From contig CP099846.1 of NCBI GenBank assembly GCA_030062745.1, positions 20,266,621 through 20,330,620 of the forward strand: DNA of 64,000 bases, given 5' to 3'. The notes below the pieces were generated by a model. That model was not told where the DNA came from. It made no database searches and saw only the letters and a program-made list of their open reading frames with translations. Origin of the DNA: Capitulum mitella (Eukaryota; Arthropoda; Thecostraca; Pollicipedomorpha; Pollicipedidae). Of the stretch, positions 45,785-60,600 are shown piece after piece. A program made the translations under genes and the position numbers. The first letter of the stretch is position 1. Every line of letters starts with the position of its first letter.

Positions 45785-48600
45785 CCACCATGTCTCATTG
45801 TGCGATGAGGTCTTGAACTTGATTACTCTGCCAGTATATGAACAGTTTCTGTCTTTTTTCAGGTGCCTTTTTTATTCCTTACCTGATAATGATGTTCCTG
45901 TGCAGTGTGCCGCTACTGCTAATGGAATTCACCATGGGCCAGTTTACAAGACAGGGCCCTGTGGGAGCCATGGGTCGGCTGTGCCCTCTCTTCAAAGGTC
46001 AGTCATTTTTCTGTTATTGCACTGAATTAAATAAGTCAGAACGTAGAGAAAAGAGAGTGGTAGACTAGTGAGCAGACTCACGTGCGGCCGATCGAGCAGT
46101 TTCAGGCAACACTTGATGATTGCTTGATGATGATGATTGCTTGACGCGCCGTGCACGGTGCGACACGACCGTGTGATAATCGGCATGACCCTGTATGGGC
46201 CAGTGGCCAGCTTACTCGTGGTATCGAGCGTCGGGGCGACTAGAACCCGTCTTGCCATGACGGGCAAACCAGCGCTGTAACCAGCTGAGCTACCAAATAC
46301 GGCAGTCAGTATGGGTCATTATGGGATTGGTTACAAGACAAGGTACCGGGAGGGTCTTTGATTGGCCTGGTCACTGTACCCTTTCTCGGAGGCCAGTCCA
46401 CAGTTCTTCAGTCGTTACGAGACCATTCACAGGACTGACCGGTTGACCCATGGTCCACTGTGGGAGGCACGGATCGGCTGTATCCCTTGCCTAAAGTTAG
46501 GGGTGTTCGACACAGTACAGTTCATGACGCACAGTACACAGGCCTATTGTGTAGTTAGTCCTGTATTTTTCTTCCTTGGAAGTTAAGTTTTGCACTGGCC
46601 GTGTGTGGCTTCAGAACCCGCGCAAGGCCACTGGATAACCGCTGTTCTAAATTGCTGCCAAAACCAGCTGTCGGATTGCTGGTGTTTGTTCCACGGAACA
46701 GCCGGGTGCCATGCGGTACTTGCGTGCTGTGATCGGGCTGCCAACATTATTCACATGCACGCCTCACTAGGCTGCGTGCGTGACGTACAAAAGAAGGCGG
46801 GCTTATGTACGCTGGCGATCTCTCCATCAGCCATTGACACATGAGAAAGCCAGCTAAGCTTGAAAGATACTAATGGAATGACGCGTCGCTTTTTTCACGA
46901 TAACTGCATGGTCATGAATTTGTTTTTTCCCTATTGGCTGCATTTATCGCTGCATTGGAACGAATAGTCAGCGGAGCGGGAAGCCTCGAGGAAGCCTGTC
47001 ATGGCGGACAGATGACCGAGCGACGCTGACGGCGTGTTCCACGCTGACGTCTGGCACAGGTGCCGGCCTCGCGCCCGTGGTCATCTCGTTCCTGTTCTGC
47101 ACCTACTACAACGTGGTGATCGCCTGGGCGCTCTACTACCTGTTCACGTCGTTCAGCAGCGAGATTCCGTGGCGGCACTGCAACAACTCGTGGAACCGGC
47201 CTTCGTGCGAGGACACGTACGGCGACAACGGCACGCTCTCGGCACTGGCCACCACTCCGGCCGAGGAGTACTTCAAGTGAGTGTCGGCCCGCGCGCTCCG
47301 GCCGGCGCCGAGTGCCGCCCGGACAGCGGCCGGGGCACTCCGAGTGCCGGGCTGGTGAGTGCGGTTGACATTGCCTGCTTAGGGACGTGGCCAGCATTGC
47401 GTGTTTTCATGGAGGCGGAGTGACAATGAACGGGAACATGGGGCCGTCCATATGTGGAATTTAACAGCCCAACGTGATCGTAGTACGGACCATTCAGCCT
47501 ACCATGTTCGGATGCAGAGTGTTACGCTGTAGGTGAAACTACATCTTGGGATTTGAGAGCCCCAATGAGTTTTGACAGCGGTGAAGCCTGTCTGCCGACT
47601 GGGCGGTGGGCGTATAGGACGTGTGCTCGACAAAGTCTTGTACCCTGTTGCAAAAGTATGTGCCATTAAAAGCATCAGAATGTGCCTCTGACTGGATCAT
47701 GTCTGCTCACGTCAAGTCAAGGGGAGGGCACCCTGACGCGTCTTAGTGCTGCTAACCAGAGCTTTTTCGGGGTGGGCTGGGCTGGTACACAGCGTGCTGT
47801 AATGGGTGCGTGGTCTGTGAACCATGGAGCCCCTTTGAGGTCATGCTGTCCGTTGTGTGCATGCTTGTTATCGCTTCCTCCATGCGGTGCCTCCGTGGCG
47901 CCGGAGACCGACTGAACTGCAGGCGATTCTGGCCCGTCTTTCCAGAGCCAATTTCAGCCTTAGAGTTTCATCAGAATTTTAACAGACGCTGCAGGCTATC
48001 GCCAGCGGACTCATGAAATGCAAAGCGGCGTGTTTTCGATGGCCGTGAAGATCGGCGTTGTCCGCGCCGGCACTTGACAACCTACACGTCTGCTCTGCTA
48101 GGAAGCGTCAGCCGGCCTATCTGGTCATGCTGAGAGGTTACCAGGCGTGTTATCTGAATGTGTGATATTACCGCACAGACACTCGAACCCGATTCATGGG
48201 TGTGGCCAGGCACAGGACACGTGGCCGAAGGACACGTGAAAACGTAGCCTTCTTGTGCTAAAGGCAACCAGAAATCATTGAGGGCCTTCGCACTATTTTT
48301 GGGGGGAAAGAAGAGGAAAAACACAGCAAACACTGTTGTAGTGCTGGGTGCTGCCCAAAAACAGCAACGTCCAAGAAACATTAAATGAATTGCCTTCATC
48401 GATGTGATGTCGCATGGGAAGAAATTGCCGCGAAACTGCTTTGATTTTTCCAACTAGTCGCTCAATTCCCGTGGCTGCAATGACCTTAATATGCCACCAG
48501 TTTTCGGTTTTGTCAATGGTTTCTCTGACGAAGTCGAAGTCTCCAATCCTTTGTAAGTGCTCGGACATCCATACACACACACACAAACACACACACACAT

Positions 48601-48658
<58 letters not shown>

Positions 48659-51600
48659 AACTGCATTTAGGGAAAATTTGTTCCCTGTATCCATGGGTGT
48701 AGAAAGGGGACGAATTTTTGTATGGAAAAAGGAATGCATCGAACCCTGAAATGCGGTAGTGATAACGTATTTACAGTGTTTTATTTCATAAAGCGCGAAA
48801 ATGCATGAACGTGTGAAGCTGCTGGTAGGGAATTCCTTGTTCATGATGTGTTTTGATATGGGAAGCTCCCTACGAAAGGTATACAAAGTTATACTCCTGC
48901 CTGTATCGTATAATATCCTGTGTATCGTATAATCGTTACGGCATGGGTACTACTCTTGCATCCGCACTTATTCCCGTCATTTTAACTCACTGCCACGTTC
49001 AGAGACAGCACTGTGAATGGCCCCATCAGCTGACTTGTTTGTCCGGGCCCGGTTCAGCAGTTCCTCCGTCGACGCCGGGCCAGAGACCTTCAGGCTCGGA
49101 CCAATCCGCCTGGTATTCCCGCCAACGCCGCAGCCTGGGGCCCGCATTGGTTGCATGCGGTGGCCACAACGAAAGGCTGTCACTGTTTTTTGCGCTCGTG
49201 CGTAACAGAGCAGCCGATCCCAGCGTGATTCGCCGCCCAATTTTGGGCGTCCCTGCGGCCGCCGGCGGACGGGTTGCACGTGCTGCCGCTCTGTTGTGAC
49301 GGCCGCTGCTGGCTGACCGGCCGACCTTGTGCTGACCATGCTCAGTAGGGGTCCCCTCCCCTGACGGGTGGTCGAGTGGCGGCACGCTGCGCCCCGGCTC
49401 GGCCGGGCGGGGGGTGGCCGGAGTCGCCTCGCCGCAGCACTAAAACCCGAGCTGGGCATGCGGTTTGGCTTTGTTCGCCGTCGGTGTTTTTTTCTTTTTT
49501 TACACAACCTGGCGGACTTCCCACGGGCAGCAGATTGGATTAGCGGGCGCTGCAGGTCCGAAGCGGGCATAACTCTCACGATTTTCATCAGACGTCTTTT
49601 TCAGACGTCAGCTTATCATTCTCGCTTTGAAACGTTTCGGTTTCTGTGGAAAAAAACAATCGATGAGGTGGGGAAATGCCTGTGTAATCTACTGTTAAGA
49701 AAAGAGAGCTCATTAAAGAGAATGTTCCGCCATAAGACGCCCTGTACCGAGATTGCCGTGATCGGTAGTTCAGTTTCTAGAGCGCTGGTTTCCTGGTCCA
49801 CGGGTTAGCTGGCAACCGGCCAACTTAGGGTCAAGCTGACTGCCAAGCGGTTGTGTCGCACCACGGCGGCACGTAAAACTTCCGCTTCAAAATCAGTCTG
49901 GATGTGCGCGATTGGGTGCAGGGGTCAGAGTCTATGCAGCAAGCCCCGCTTTAAGTTTCATTTCGTTTCGTTACGTCACATTACGTTTCAAAACTATATA
50001 CGTGTAGAGATTCGAAGCGATTTTCCACGGTTTTTCGCGCGTCCTTTTTGCAGCTGTTGCATGGCGTCAAGAGCGGGCGCATGTCAATGAACGCTTGCGT
50101 TTATTGGCTTGCGCGGACCCCTGTTACGTTACATTGGCGGATGACATTTGTTTTCAGAAATATGGGTACCGGAAACGTTATCAGGGACATTTTTTAGAAC
50201 AAGCAAGTCTACCTAACCTAACCTAACCTAACTTACGAGTACTCGAACGAGGTGAAGCATTCCCCGCACTACCTGTGAGGTTCGATCCACAAAGCCGTCT
50301 TTTAAATGGCAGAAGCTTATCCTTCGAGTGTGCGGACGTATATTTAGATTTAAGTCGTGTTGAACTATTTATTTCACAAAATGCATTGTTTCTGCAAGCG
50401 ACGTGCAAGAGAAATTGCTGATACGAACGCTCAAATGCCTTTGTTCTGTGGATGAACGCCCATATGTCGTGGGAGAATCGTCCATTACCTAGCTGGGTGA
50501 TTATGAACAGCCTTCGTACAAGCTTTTTGACAATATTGTGTATACGATTGTTACATTGTCGGAGCAGCTGGTTTTCTGCTGGCCAACAATGAGCAAAAAA
50601 AAACGCCAATATCTAGTGATGTGTCATAAACCTTGTAATATTTAAGCCCAGATTGTATTTGTACCTGCATTTATTCGTGGTACGATCTCTCTCTCATCTC
50701 TGCTGCTGCCTCCGACCAGGGTTGGAAGATTTCAGCCAGCGCCTGATTTAAACCATTTTAAAGCACGGTTTAAACCGCCTGGTCTAAATTAATTTAAGCC
50801 GCCCAATGGTTTAAGCCAGACAACGCGATTCAATTCCAACCACTTACGGCTTCGCGAAATCGTAAAACAGACTATTAAGGTTAGGTGTCACACTGCTTTT
50901 GGAACTGGCTGATAAAGGCCAAAATTATCATCTTCAAAACTGAGGCTTAATTCTGCATCAGTCACAATCTCAACTGAAGCACCCATGACACCCAGTGATG
51001 AAATGTGGGAATATCATTCTTCAGTCATAGTTCAGTTCAGTTCAGTCATGTCATTCAGTCCAGTCACTCTTCGAAATACAACATTCTTGGTGAGAAATAA
51101 GTGAATCCGTTAACCAAAGTCTTGGATTTGTTGGGTGCTGGGAAGATGTACCTACTAGGAGGTGGAAATCCATTGTCTAAAATCTGAATGGACCAGAAAT
51201 GCTATCACCAGGGGTGTCAATTTGTATTCTTTTGAGAGGGTCTTGGCTCACCAGTTGTCGATTTCGGCCCCTCCATTGTTGGTTTGGCCCACCCTCAATA
51301 TTTTTTGCTAATTTTAGAGCATATATACATATATATATATTTATATATAAATATATATATATATATACGTATACTTTACATGGAGATAAATGCAATTTGG
51401 CATTTGATAAGTGGTAGCAAAAAACTTAACATTCCCGAAAGCCAAAATAAAGTGGGCTACATCCGTTAACCCTATTCCCGGCAGGGGGGGGGGGCGGAAT
51501 CCGCCCCCTCGGATTTTTTGCTTGTCAATTCCAGGCTTTTAACGCAGCTTCACGAAACTTGGTGACTTTTCCTAGCTATTCTTTCTACGTGCTGTGACAA

Positions 51601-54600
51601 AATTTCGAAATTCTATTTTGCTCAGGGGCGGAGCCAGGCAACGTTTTTGGGAGGCACCTCATGCCATTTTTGGCCATGTTGAGGGTAAAATGAAAATGTC
51701 TGCCAAAAACAGAGTTTTAAAGCTAGAACTTAAAACTTTATATGGATGTATTAACTTAATAGTTGGGCAATGTGCAGATGCAATTTTGTTTATCTGAGGT
51801 CATTTTACAAGGTCAGGTCAAGGTCAAAAGTCAAAATTTGTTTTTTTTCGCAATAATTTCGGCGCCATTTTTTCAAATGCCAATATATGCTAATTATGCT
51901 AATTATATGCCAATAAATGCAATAAATGCCAATAATGCCAATATACCCGGAATATATATGACGTAGAAGGGTGCCCTTTACTTGTGTACTAAGTTTCAGC
52001 TTGATATCAGGTCGGGTCACGGAGCTATGACCTAAAATGTCAGTGCGCGTACCCTATATCGCAATAGCCATAAAATGAAATTTTTGAAATAGAGTGAATT
52101 CAAATGATTGAAAACGTTCACAGATAATATTAAATGCACACGAGATCATTCCAAGTGATCCCAAGGTCATTGGAGGTCATTTAAGGTCAAAGGTCACAAG
52201 TTGATCTGAAAAACGTGTGACCATGACAGTTCCCCTTTTTCATGTCCCTGGCACCGCCTATGGTAACATTATACAAACATTGTAATGCGATTTTTACTTC
52301 TTTAGTATAACATGACTAGCAGAAGCCAAAAAAGGGTGTTTGCCTCTTTTGTTCATTCAGTTGTTAGAAAACTAATCCTCCTATTTTTGAAACCCTGTGA
52401 ACGCCCATGAATTTTCTCAAAATTTCAGATTTGCGGACCCATGGCAAAAGCCCTATTCATAATCTCTCGATTCATGCCAGTTTCATCGAAATCGGTCGAT
52501 AAACAACGGAGTTATAAGAAGTCCAAAAGTACCCCCCATTTTGTCATTTTTGACCCCCCCCCTGTATCCACAAATTTCAAAATTTTGAAAATTTATTTCG
52601 ACAAAAATGTAGTTCACGTCACGGCAAATCGATTGCCGTTTGTTGCGATGAAATCGGACAAGTAGTTCTCGAGATGTCAGGGGGGCCGAATCCTCCCCCC
52701 CTGCTGGGAATCGACCATACCGTCTAGCCCTCCGGGAATAGGGTTAAAAAGGAAGAGTGCTTGGAAGAAAAAGAAAGAGGAGAAAGCTTAGGTGGGTATG
52801 CGCGGGCCCATAGCCCAGATTGTCCTCGGGGGAGGGGAAGGCAAATGCCAAATTTTGTCATATGCCGCTGGCATATGACAAAACGTATAGGAAAAAAGCA
52901 ACATTTTTGTGTAATTGACCTCATATTTAATCCACAGGAATACATAAAATGTTTGCTTTGCGGCATATGTATGACTAATATTCCGTATTCGTGTGAATTT
53001 GGCTATATATGTAGTGCAGTGTTTAGACTGCTTGGCTCAGGGGGGTCATGGCCACCATGGCTGACCTCATGACAGGTTGAACCGTGACAGCCATGGCTCT
53101 TTGAGATGAGAAGTTTAGACCAAACAGCCAAAAGGCAAAGTGTGCCAGATTAGCAGATCTTCCAGAATACGAGGCTTCTACCTACCACTAGTTCATACAC
53201 CTGCCTACCTATGTCGTTACCTACACGAGCTATGCAGTACTGCACCTATCACCACCTATCACAACACGTAGTTGTGGTTTTTGACTGTTTAGCTTGCCAT
53301 GAAGCTTTGTTTGTCGCGAGGGCGAAAAAATGGATGTTTATAGGGCCAATGATGAAGTCATTATACCAACTCAGACTGTTTCATGCGTAAATAACTACAT
53401 CCCCTCAGACCCCTAGGGGCTGTGAACAGCTCATCAGCGAATAAATAGCTTGTCGGAAATTGTCGGGGGCAGTTTTTCTGAGGGGCGATTTAATTAAGCC
53501 GGCTTTTATTAATGAGTAATATTCAAGTCGCTTTAAACCGGCTTAAATTGATAAAAGCCACTGGCTGGCATAAATTCAGTTTAAGCCGGTTTCTTTCCAA
53601 ACCTGCCTGCGACACAGCGAGCTTGACGGTCAAAGCACAGTGTACAGTCAGTGATGGAGACATGTGCGATGCACATCTCTTGATGCCCGTACTTACGGCT
53701 GCCTGATTTGCCGTCCGCTATTCTGTTATCTGTTACACGTGGCAAGGCAGCTTCTTCGTAGTCGTGCAGCCGGCACTCAGTCGTAGACAATAAATGAATA
53801 ATGAAAATTGAAGCTGTAGATTAGGAATGGTTGCAAAATGATGCTTAGTCGATAATATTCAAGGCCTTTCCAAGCACAAAATTGACGTTGTAGTTCGTGG
53901 TCTCGCACTGCATCCTGTGTGTCCAGCCATATGATGGTATGATGTGATTTAATTTATGTATATGTGATACAGATTCATTCGTTTGGAGAATATGATCACG
54001 GTTATCCGTCCGGCGAAAACGTTTCCCGACCGTCCTCCGGCTGACAATGTATCGCGGCCGTCCGTCTGCTGGACATGTGTCCTTACCGTCCTACCGCTGA
54101 CAATGTACGAGTATCATGGCCGTCCGTCTGCTGGACATGTGTCTCTACCGTCCTGCCGCTGACAATGTATCATGGCCGTCCGTCTGCTGGACATGTCACT
54201 CGGCCGTCCGCATGCTGAAAATGTCTCACAGCCGGGCATCTGAGGAGGCACATCTCACACCTGCTCGTCTGCTCTGTTTGATATTTTTCGTTTGCTCGTA
54301 CATGTCCATCTCACACTCCTTGGTATGCCATCCTCAGCAACAGGGTACTGCAGATTTCTGGCGGCGTGGACCAAGTGGGCTCGGTGCGCATCCCACTTCT
54401 GCTTTCGTTGTTGCTGGCCTGGGTGCTTGTCTACTTCTCTATCTGGAAGTCCATCAGGTCCTCGGGCAAGGTGAGCTAGTTGAGATGTAAAGACAGTAGG
54501 GCCATCTGTTCCGACTGAACCTCGGCCGAAAGGAGTTTCCTGGAAAGTCAGCTTTGCGCCAACAGATACAAGCGTACATACTTGATTTTCTTCTGTTTTC

Positions 54601-57600
54601 CCTCCTCGGGCATTAATTACATCGATTTACTCCGTAAAATGTGAATGGATGGAATGGTACTAAGCACATTTCACTGCAATGCCATAATCTCCTCTCCCCA
54701 GTGTTGACGAGGCATATCTGTCCTGACGACGAGTGTCGTCTTTATGAGGCCAACACGATGGAAATCGTCCCTGTCTACTGACGTCATCGCTGACGACACG
54801 TCCCAATGCCAGGTGGTCTACTTCACGGTGATCGCGCCGTACCTGCTGCTGGTGGCCTTTCTATGGAGGGCTCTGACCCTGGACGGCGCGTCGGCCGGCA
54901 TTCGGTTCCTGTTCGATCCGCAGTGGGAGCTGCTCGCCGATGCCAAGGTCGGCACTGTCCGCCAATCAGCGGCGGAACGGACACGACTTGGATTTGATAG
55001 CGGGCCCAGGTCAGGGCTGTCAACCAGTCAGCGGGGGTGAGGCCGGACCGGAGACTGGACGGACCGGAGACAAGGAGGACCGGAGACATGACGGACCGGA
55101 GACGGGAGAAACGGAGAGGGGACGGACCAGAGACAGGACGGACCGGAGAGGGGACGGACCGGAGAGAGGACGGACCGGAGAGAGGACGGACCGGAGACAG
55201 GACGGACCAGAGACAGGACGGACCGCAGACAGGGAGGACCGGACACAGGGAGGACCAGAGGCAGGACGGACCGGAGACAGGGCGGGCCGGAAGCAGGGCG
55301 GGCCGGAGACAGGACGACAATGCCGGGTTTGACTCGACCGCTGTCCGGTACATCGAGGGGGCGCGGCTCGCGGCGCAGCCGCAGGGTCTTGGACCAAATA
55401 TTTAAAGTCCCCATATTCTCCTATGAGGTCGTATCAGCTGGAAATAGGAGACTTATAACAAAGTCGCAAACGTTCATTTTACATTCGCTAACATGAACAT
55501 GTATTGGTATAAAGGGATCGAAACGTAATGGGACCGTGGCTGGCATCCAAGCTAGCAGTGCCGATGATCATCATCCACGTGCGGTTTTTAAGAATGTTTA
55601 TCATTACAGCAGTCGCGCCAAGTGGCTAAAACACACGCGTTCCTTTTATCGCCAGGTCTGGGTGAACGCAGCCGCCCAAAACTTCAACTCCGTCGGCGTC
55701 GGGTTCGGCTCAATGATCACATTCGCCAGCTACAACAAATTTCAGAACCGCAGCATACTCATGGACACCATCATCATCTGTTTGGTGAACCTGCTGACCA
55801 GCGTGTTTGCGGGCATCATTGTCTTCGCCATTCTGGGCAACATCGCCATGGAGCTCAACAGACCCATCGACAAAGTGGTGGTGGACGGTGCGTGTTCAGC
55901 TCAGTCGGGACGCGGAGTTACACTTTGCCAGAACCAGGGCCACGTGGAAAGGAGGTTATAACAAATGTCGTCCTTACGAAGGATATGTTGCTGTGAACTT
56001 TGTATGTCGGCATAATCAACATGTATAAATGCCACCGGATAACTATACATATTGACATGAATGTGTTCTAATAGGGCAGTTTTGCGACCCGAGGCTAGGT
56101 TATTTCATTTACTGCAGTGTCTCATGTTCAGGTATCCCATATTCGAATTAGGCAGGGCCGTAATTAAGATAGTAATAATTTCTTAATTTGGTTCTGCTGA
56201 GACGGACAGCCTACGTTGCATGACGCTTTTCCTGATTTAGGGGACATAGATATCAGATATCTTAGCATGTCCTGATTCTGAGCAATAAGTGGGATCTTGG
56301 CACATCGGTTTTTGTTTCCAGGTCCCGGACTAGTGTACGTCGTGTACCCCAAGGCGCTGGCCAGTATGCCGGTACCGCAGGTGTGGGCTGTGCTGTTCTT
56401 CCTGATGCTGCTCTGCCTGGGGCTAGACAGCCAGGTATGGCAGACGTATCTGCGGTACCGACACAGGTGAACACGCCGTGGGCTGCAAATACGGCGGCTC
56501 AGTTAAAAAAGACCACGGTGTCTATCGAACTTGCACAGCCATCTGAGCGCAGACAATATCGTATCAAAGTTAGGTCCCGCGAGCTGAAAAAACAAGCCTA
56601 TCACGACTGGAAAATTCCCACGACAAAAACTAAGTAGAGTATCTATCACAGTCCCTTCTTATCTTAAGTTACACCACCTGTGAACGAATCGTCGCGTGGT
56701 GCACTTGACATCATTTTCTTGAAAGTCTTGTTACGCATTATCTAACGGGATGAAGTTAATGTGAAGTCATGCCAATCTGTGATGAGCCCGTCGTTGAAAA
56801 AAGGTGTTTCATGCATTGAACGTGAATTGTATTGCACCAGCATTCGCTGTTGCTCGGCGCGTGCTCGTGGTGGAGTTGTGGCTACGCGTGTGATATATGA
56901 TACATTATATTAACCCTCGCTGGGGCGGCCTCCGGATCCACCTTCGCCGGGACGGGGGGGGGGGAAACAACCCTCAAGATCTCGAGAACTATAAGTCCCA
57001 CAGCAGAAGAGAAAATTCCGTTGGAAAGCCCATGGTGAAACTAGAAAAAACACATTTTTTTCAAATAGGTCAATACTGAACTCACGGAAGGTTATCATAG
57101 GTCACATCGCTCTGTTGGTATTTTTAGCAGAACCCCTGGTAGCCAGGCTTCTGTGTGACTCTGAAGGGACTGAACAGTAACACAAGGGCATGAGGGCCGA
57201 CAAAAGGGTGCTAGAGGTCAAATTTGACCATTTCAAGGAAAGTGGAAAATGTGGGCGAAAAATCGTTTTTTGTGTGGAGAGGGGTCTTGTTTTTTTCTGA
57301 ACGCTTTGGTATGTGCTAAGGGTGCAATACTCCGCAAAGTATCTGACGCGCAAATGAAGCCTGCAGCTATCATGTCAATGTCAATCAAGGTCATACTAGG
57401 TCAGAGTACCAACGCCGAAATGTCTGGCGGTCCTGGTGTCTGTCGCATCATCTGCCGGATTACCATTGATCAGATACGATACAGCATAACCTTTTGTTTG
57501 TTTGTTTGTTTTTTTTTATTTAGCCCGAACGTGTTGAAGTGCGTGGCGTTGGGGCAGAGCCCATGCTAAGCCGGGCTTGTTGCTGGACCCTGACTCGTCA

Positions 57601-60600
57601 CCCAGATGTTCCCAAATATGGAGTAATTTTGCCTCAGGCGCCGAGCCAGATGGCGCTGGAGGATCTCTATTACGCCGCGCAACCCCACGACACGGCCACC
57701 TTGTGCCCGGCCGACCCTTTCGGTCCCGGGTCAAATGCAGGTGCCCGTTCTTGGACTCGAACCCAGTGCCTGCCGCGCACCGTATCTGATGCCCAGCTCC
57801 TTATCCATCAAGCCACGGCGGCGATTTTGTAACGATATTTTGTATTTTGATGATATTTTGTAACGTCGGGCCATGTAGTAGCCCTTCTGCATCACGAAGC
57901 CCATGTCGAAAACATTTTTAACGTCAGTCACTCAGATCCCGGCTGGCGGGGACGTGAGCAGTGCAAAAGCCGGATATTTAGTGGGAAGCCATCTTCGCGA
58001 CGGCAAGAGCTATTTTCGATATATTATGTCCTATATTTTGGCGAGTGTGATATGTTTTGGCGACCAGAAATAAGGGGGCTGTGGTAATACAAATTGCGTA
58101 AATGTAAGCCATGATTGCAATTGTTATAATTTCTGGCCATGCAAAGTGTGTTCGCGTTGAAAACAGGCGTAATACTTCAGAAAGTCAAATCAGACCAGCC
58201 TAGGTGAAAATAAATTGGGGCATCCTCGGGAAGTAAGCTCTTACCATGTATAAATACTTCCAAGGCACGTATGGCTACCACTAAACATTCCCTGACTTTA
58301 CACCAAGAATTGTGCTCGGTTGCGGGTCCGAAAATTCGGTATGAAACGTGACCTGACCCCGGGTCACCTGTCAAGGAGAATAATTACGCGTGTAAATAGC
58401 GTGAGTAGCAGCCGACCTCAGGTCACTGATTTGGACGTTTCCGAGATAGCAGAATGGTCTCTGTCGTCATGTTCTATTAATGCGGCCACTTTCATCTTAA
58501 TCGGTGGCTTTCACAGAATGTCATGGCAGTTTCATTTGTTTTGGAACATGGTCTTCCTTGACCTCTACTATGCCAGTGGCCTGAGGTGACTCTGAGTGTA
58601 AAGAGTTACACAGGATGCAAAAATGATGAATAAAAAATTTCCCAGGTTTTGTATCTCCGCGCCTTTTCAGTTCTTAGCTATCCTCGAAAAACCTGGGGAG
58701 GGGATGCTCATTCAGGCCTCCCCCCACCCGGCAAAGGTTAAGTCCAGGTTCGGTTATGACCAAAATAGATTTGTCATGGTATTTTTTTTTCATCACACTC
58801 CCTCCCTCCCCATTGTCTCCATTCCCCGTCTGAAGTCTGCTGCTTGTCTAACGTCCCCCTGTGTCGGCAGTTTGCCACGCTGGAGGTGGTGATAACGACC
58901 ATGGAGGACGCTTTCGGTGGCCTGGTGCGTCGCTACCTGAAACGACACGAGTTTCTGGTGCTGGCCATATGTCTGGTCTCCTTCGTCCTGGGTCTGCCCC
59001 ACGTCACCCAGGTGAGGGACGTGGTCTCATTCTGGACAGCCCGTCCGTGAACATCAGGTGACAATTGTCACGTGGTCTTGAAGGTGCGGGACAGTTGCCT
59101 TCCTTCGCTATCTGTCAGGAGGAAGCGACAGCAGTGGCAGGCACTTGAACAGACTGTAAAAAATGAGGGATGGATGTCGTTCTCCGATGTGAGTGACTGT
59201 TATCGTGTACAGGTAAGCCAAGTCTGCTGTACGCCCTTTATTGTGAGCAGGTGAACCAAGACTGTTTTGTGTACTTTTTGCCATAGACGCGGGAACCATG
59301 GGACCGGGGGCTTCAGCCCCCCCCCCCCTAGGCACGTAGCCAGGAGTTTCCTCGGGGGGCCAAATGTCGAATTTTGTCATAACCCATTGGCATGTGGCGA
59401 AATTTATAGAAAAACGCAGCAGTTTTACGCAGTTTACCTCATATTTGGCGCACAGGAAAGCATAATGTTTGCTTTTGCAACATATATATGATCACTTCCG
59501 TATTCGTGCGGAATCGCCATATATCTCGTGAGGACCGCTTGGCTTAGAGGGGGGGGGCTTGGCTCCCATGGCCCCCCTTGGCTACGTCCCTGAGCCCCAA
59601 CCTTTTGAAATTTAACATTGACCCTATGGGCGTTGACTGGAAACAGTTGACTCAAAATGCTTCCCCCCACTGAAGAGGAGTTCCCACGTCCATGCTTTGT
59701 GCTGTAGCTTTGAGGGCGTCACGTAGCAAGCTAATATACCCGAGACATCATGTAGGATTTTAATTGTGTTTATGCACAGTGGTTGGCCGGAATATCTTTT
59801 TTTAGCGGTCTTTGTATTATCGCCTCTGGCCCGAGAAATCGCCGAGAACCCAATATCATTCAAACAACGTTTCTCCTTCCCATCCAGGGCGGCATGTACT
59901 TCTTCCAGCTGATGGACTACAACTTGGCTAACATCTCGCTCATGCTGCTGGCCCTCTTCGAGGTGATCGCCGTTGCCTGGATCTACGGCGTGGAGAGGCT
60001 GAGCCAGGACTTCATGGTGATGACGGGCAAACGGCCGTCTACCTTCTCTCGCCTCTGCTGGAAGTTCTTGGCTCCGCTCTTGATTTTTGTAAGTGGCGTG
60101 GTTTGCCCGTGTACGGGTTACAATCTACCACTCTCGCGCCAGGGCACGGCTTTTCCGATGAGTCACGGAGAGGCCATTCAGTTTTTCACTTTGTCAAGAC
60201 CACATGGTTTTAAAAGTCACATATTTCTATATGCTTTTGTTTGGGTGAAGCGTGGTCTTTTTAAATGGAGTCTACAAGCAGCGGACACAGATAATGTCAA
60301 CTAATGCGCCCTTCTACCTCGTTTTTACCACATATATGATCATGGAGATGGTGTTGTTGGGACTGGGCCTGGAGCCATCACACCGTCATCAGATTCATCC
60401 CGTCATACCATCATCAGATTCGCCAGATCTCCTTTGCTGATACAAAACACATTACGTGCCTGCCAGCTACGCAGTACTGCTGATCCGCCATTCCCGAATT
60501 GGTCTGCGGCGCTGGCAGCCGCTGAGCATGTGACCCTGTGCCATTCCGACCCTCTGACACCCCGCCGCCGCCCCCAGGCCATCTGGGTGTTCAGTCTGAT

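Larger units (their letters stand above)
50717..53605 (+). mobile_element. hAT-type element, family J, in ine intron 5
   Basis: Starts CAGGGTTGGAAGATTTC and ends TTTCCAAACCTG, with TTTAAACC/GGTTTAAA words at both tips. Flanks CCTCCGAC (50709-50716) and CCTGCGAC (53606-53613) agree at 7 of 8. The interior hosts family D copy 3, family F copy 2 and family A copy 3. Confidence 0.85.

Noticed and set aside
49755-49815. A SINE or tRNA-like head on the plus strand
   Set aside because: GGTAGTTCAGTTTCTAGAGCG resembles an A box, but no B box follows at the right distance.
55020-55414. Four overlapping open frames on both strands
   Set aside because: Translations of the 16-bp minisatellite (repeating [11 protein letters not shown] or [10 protein letters not shown] words).
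57740-57823. A tRNA gene on the minus strand
   Set aside because: A and B boxes are good, but the arms do not pair into a cloverleaf and an A-rich tail follows about 250 bp later, as in a SINE.
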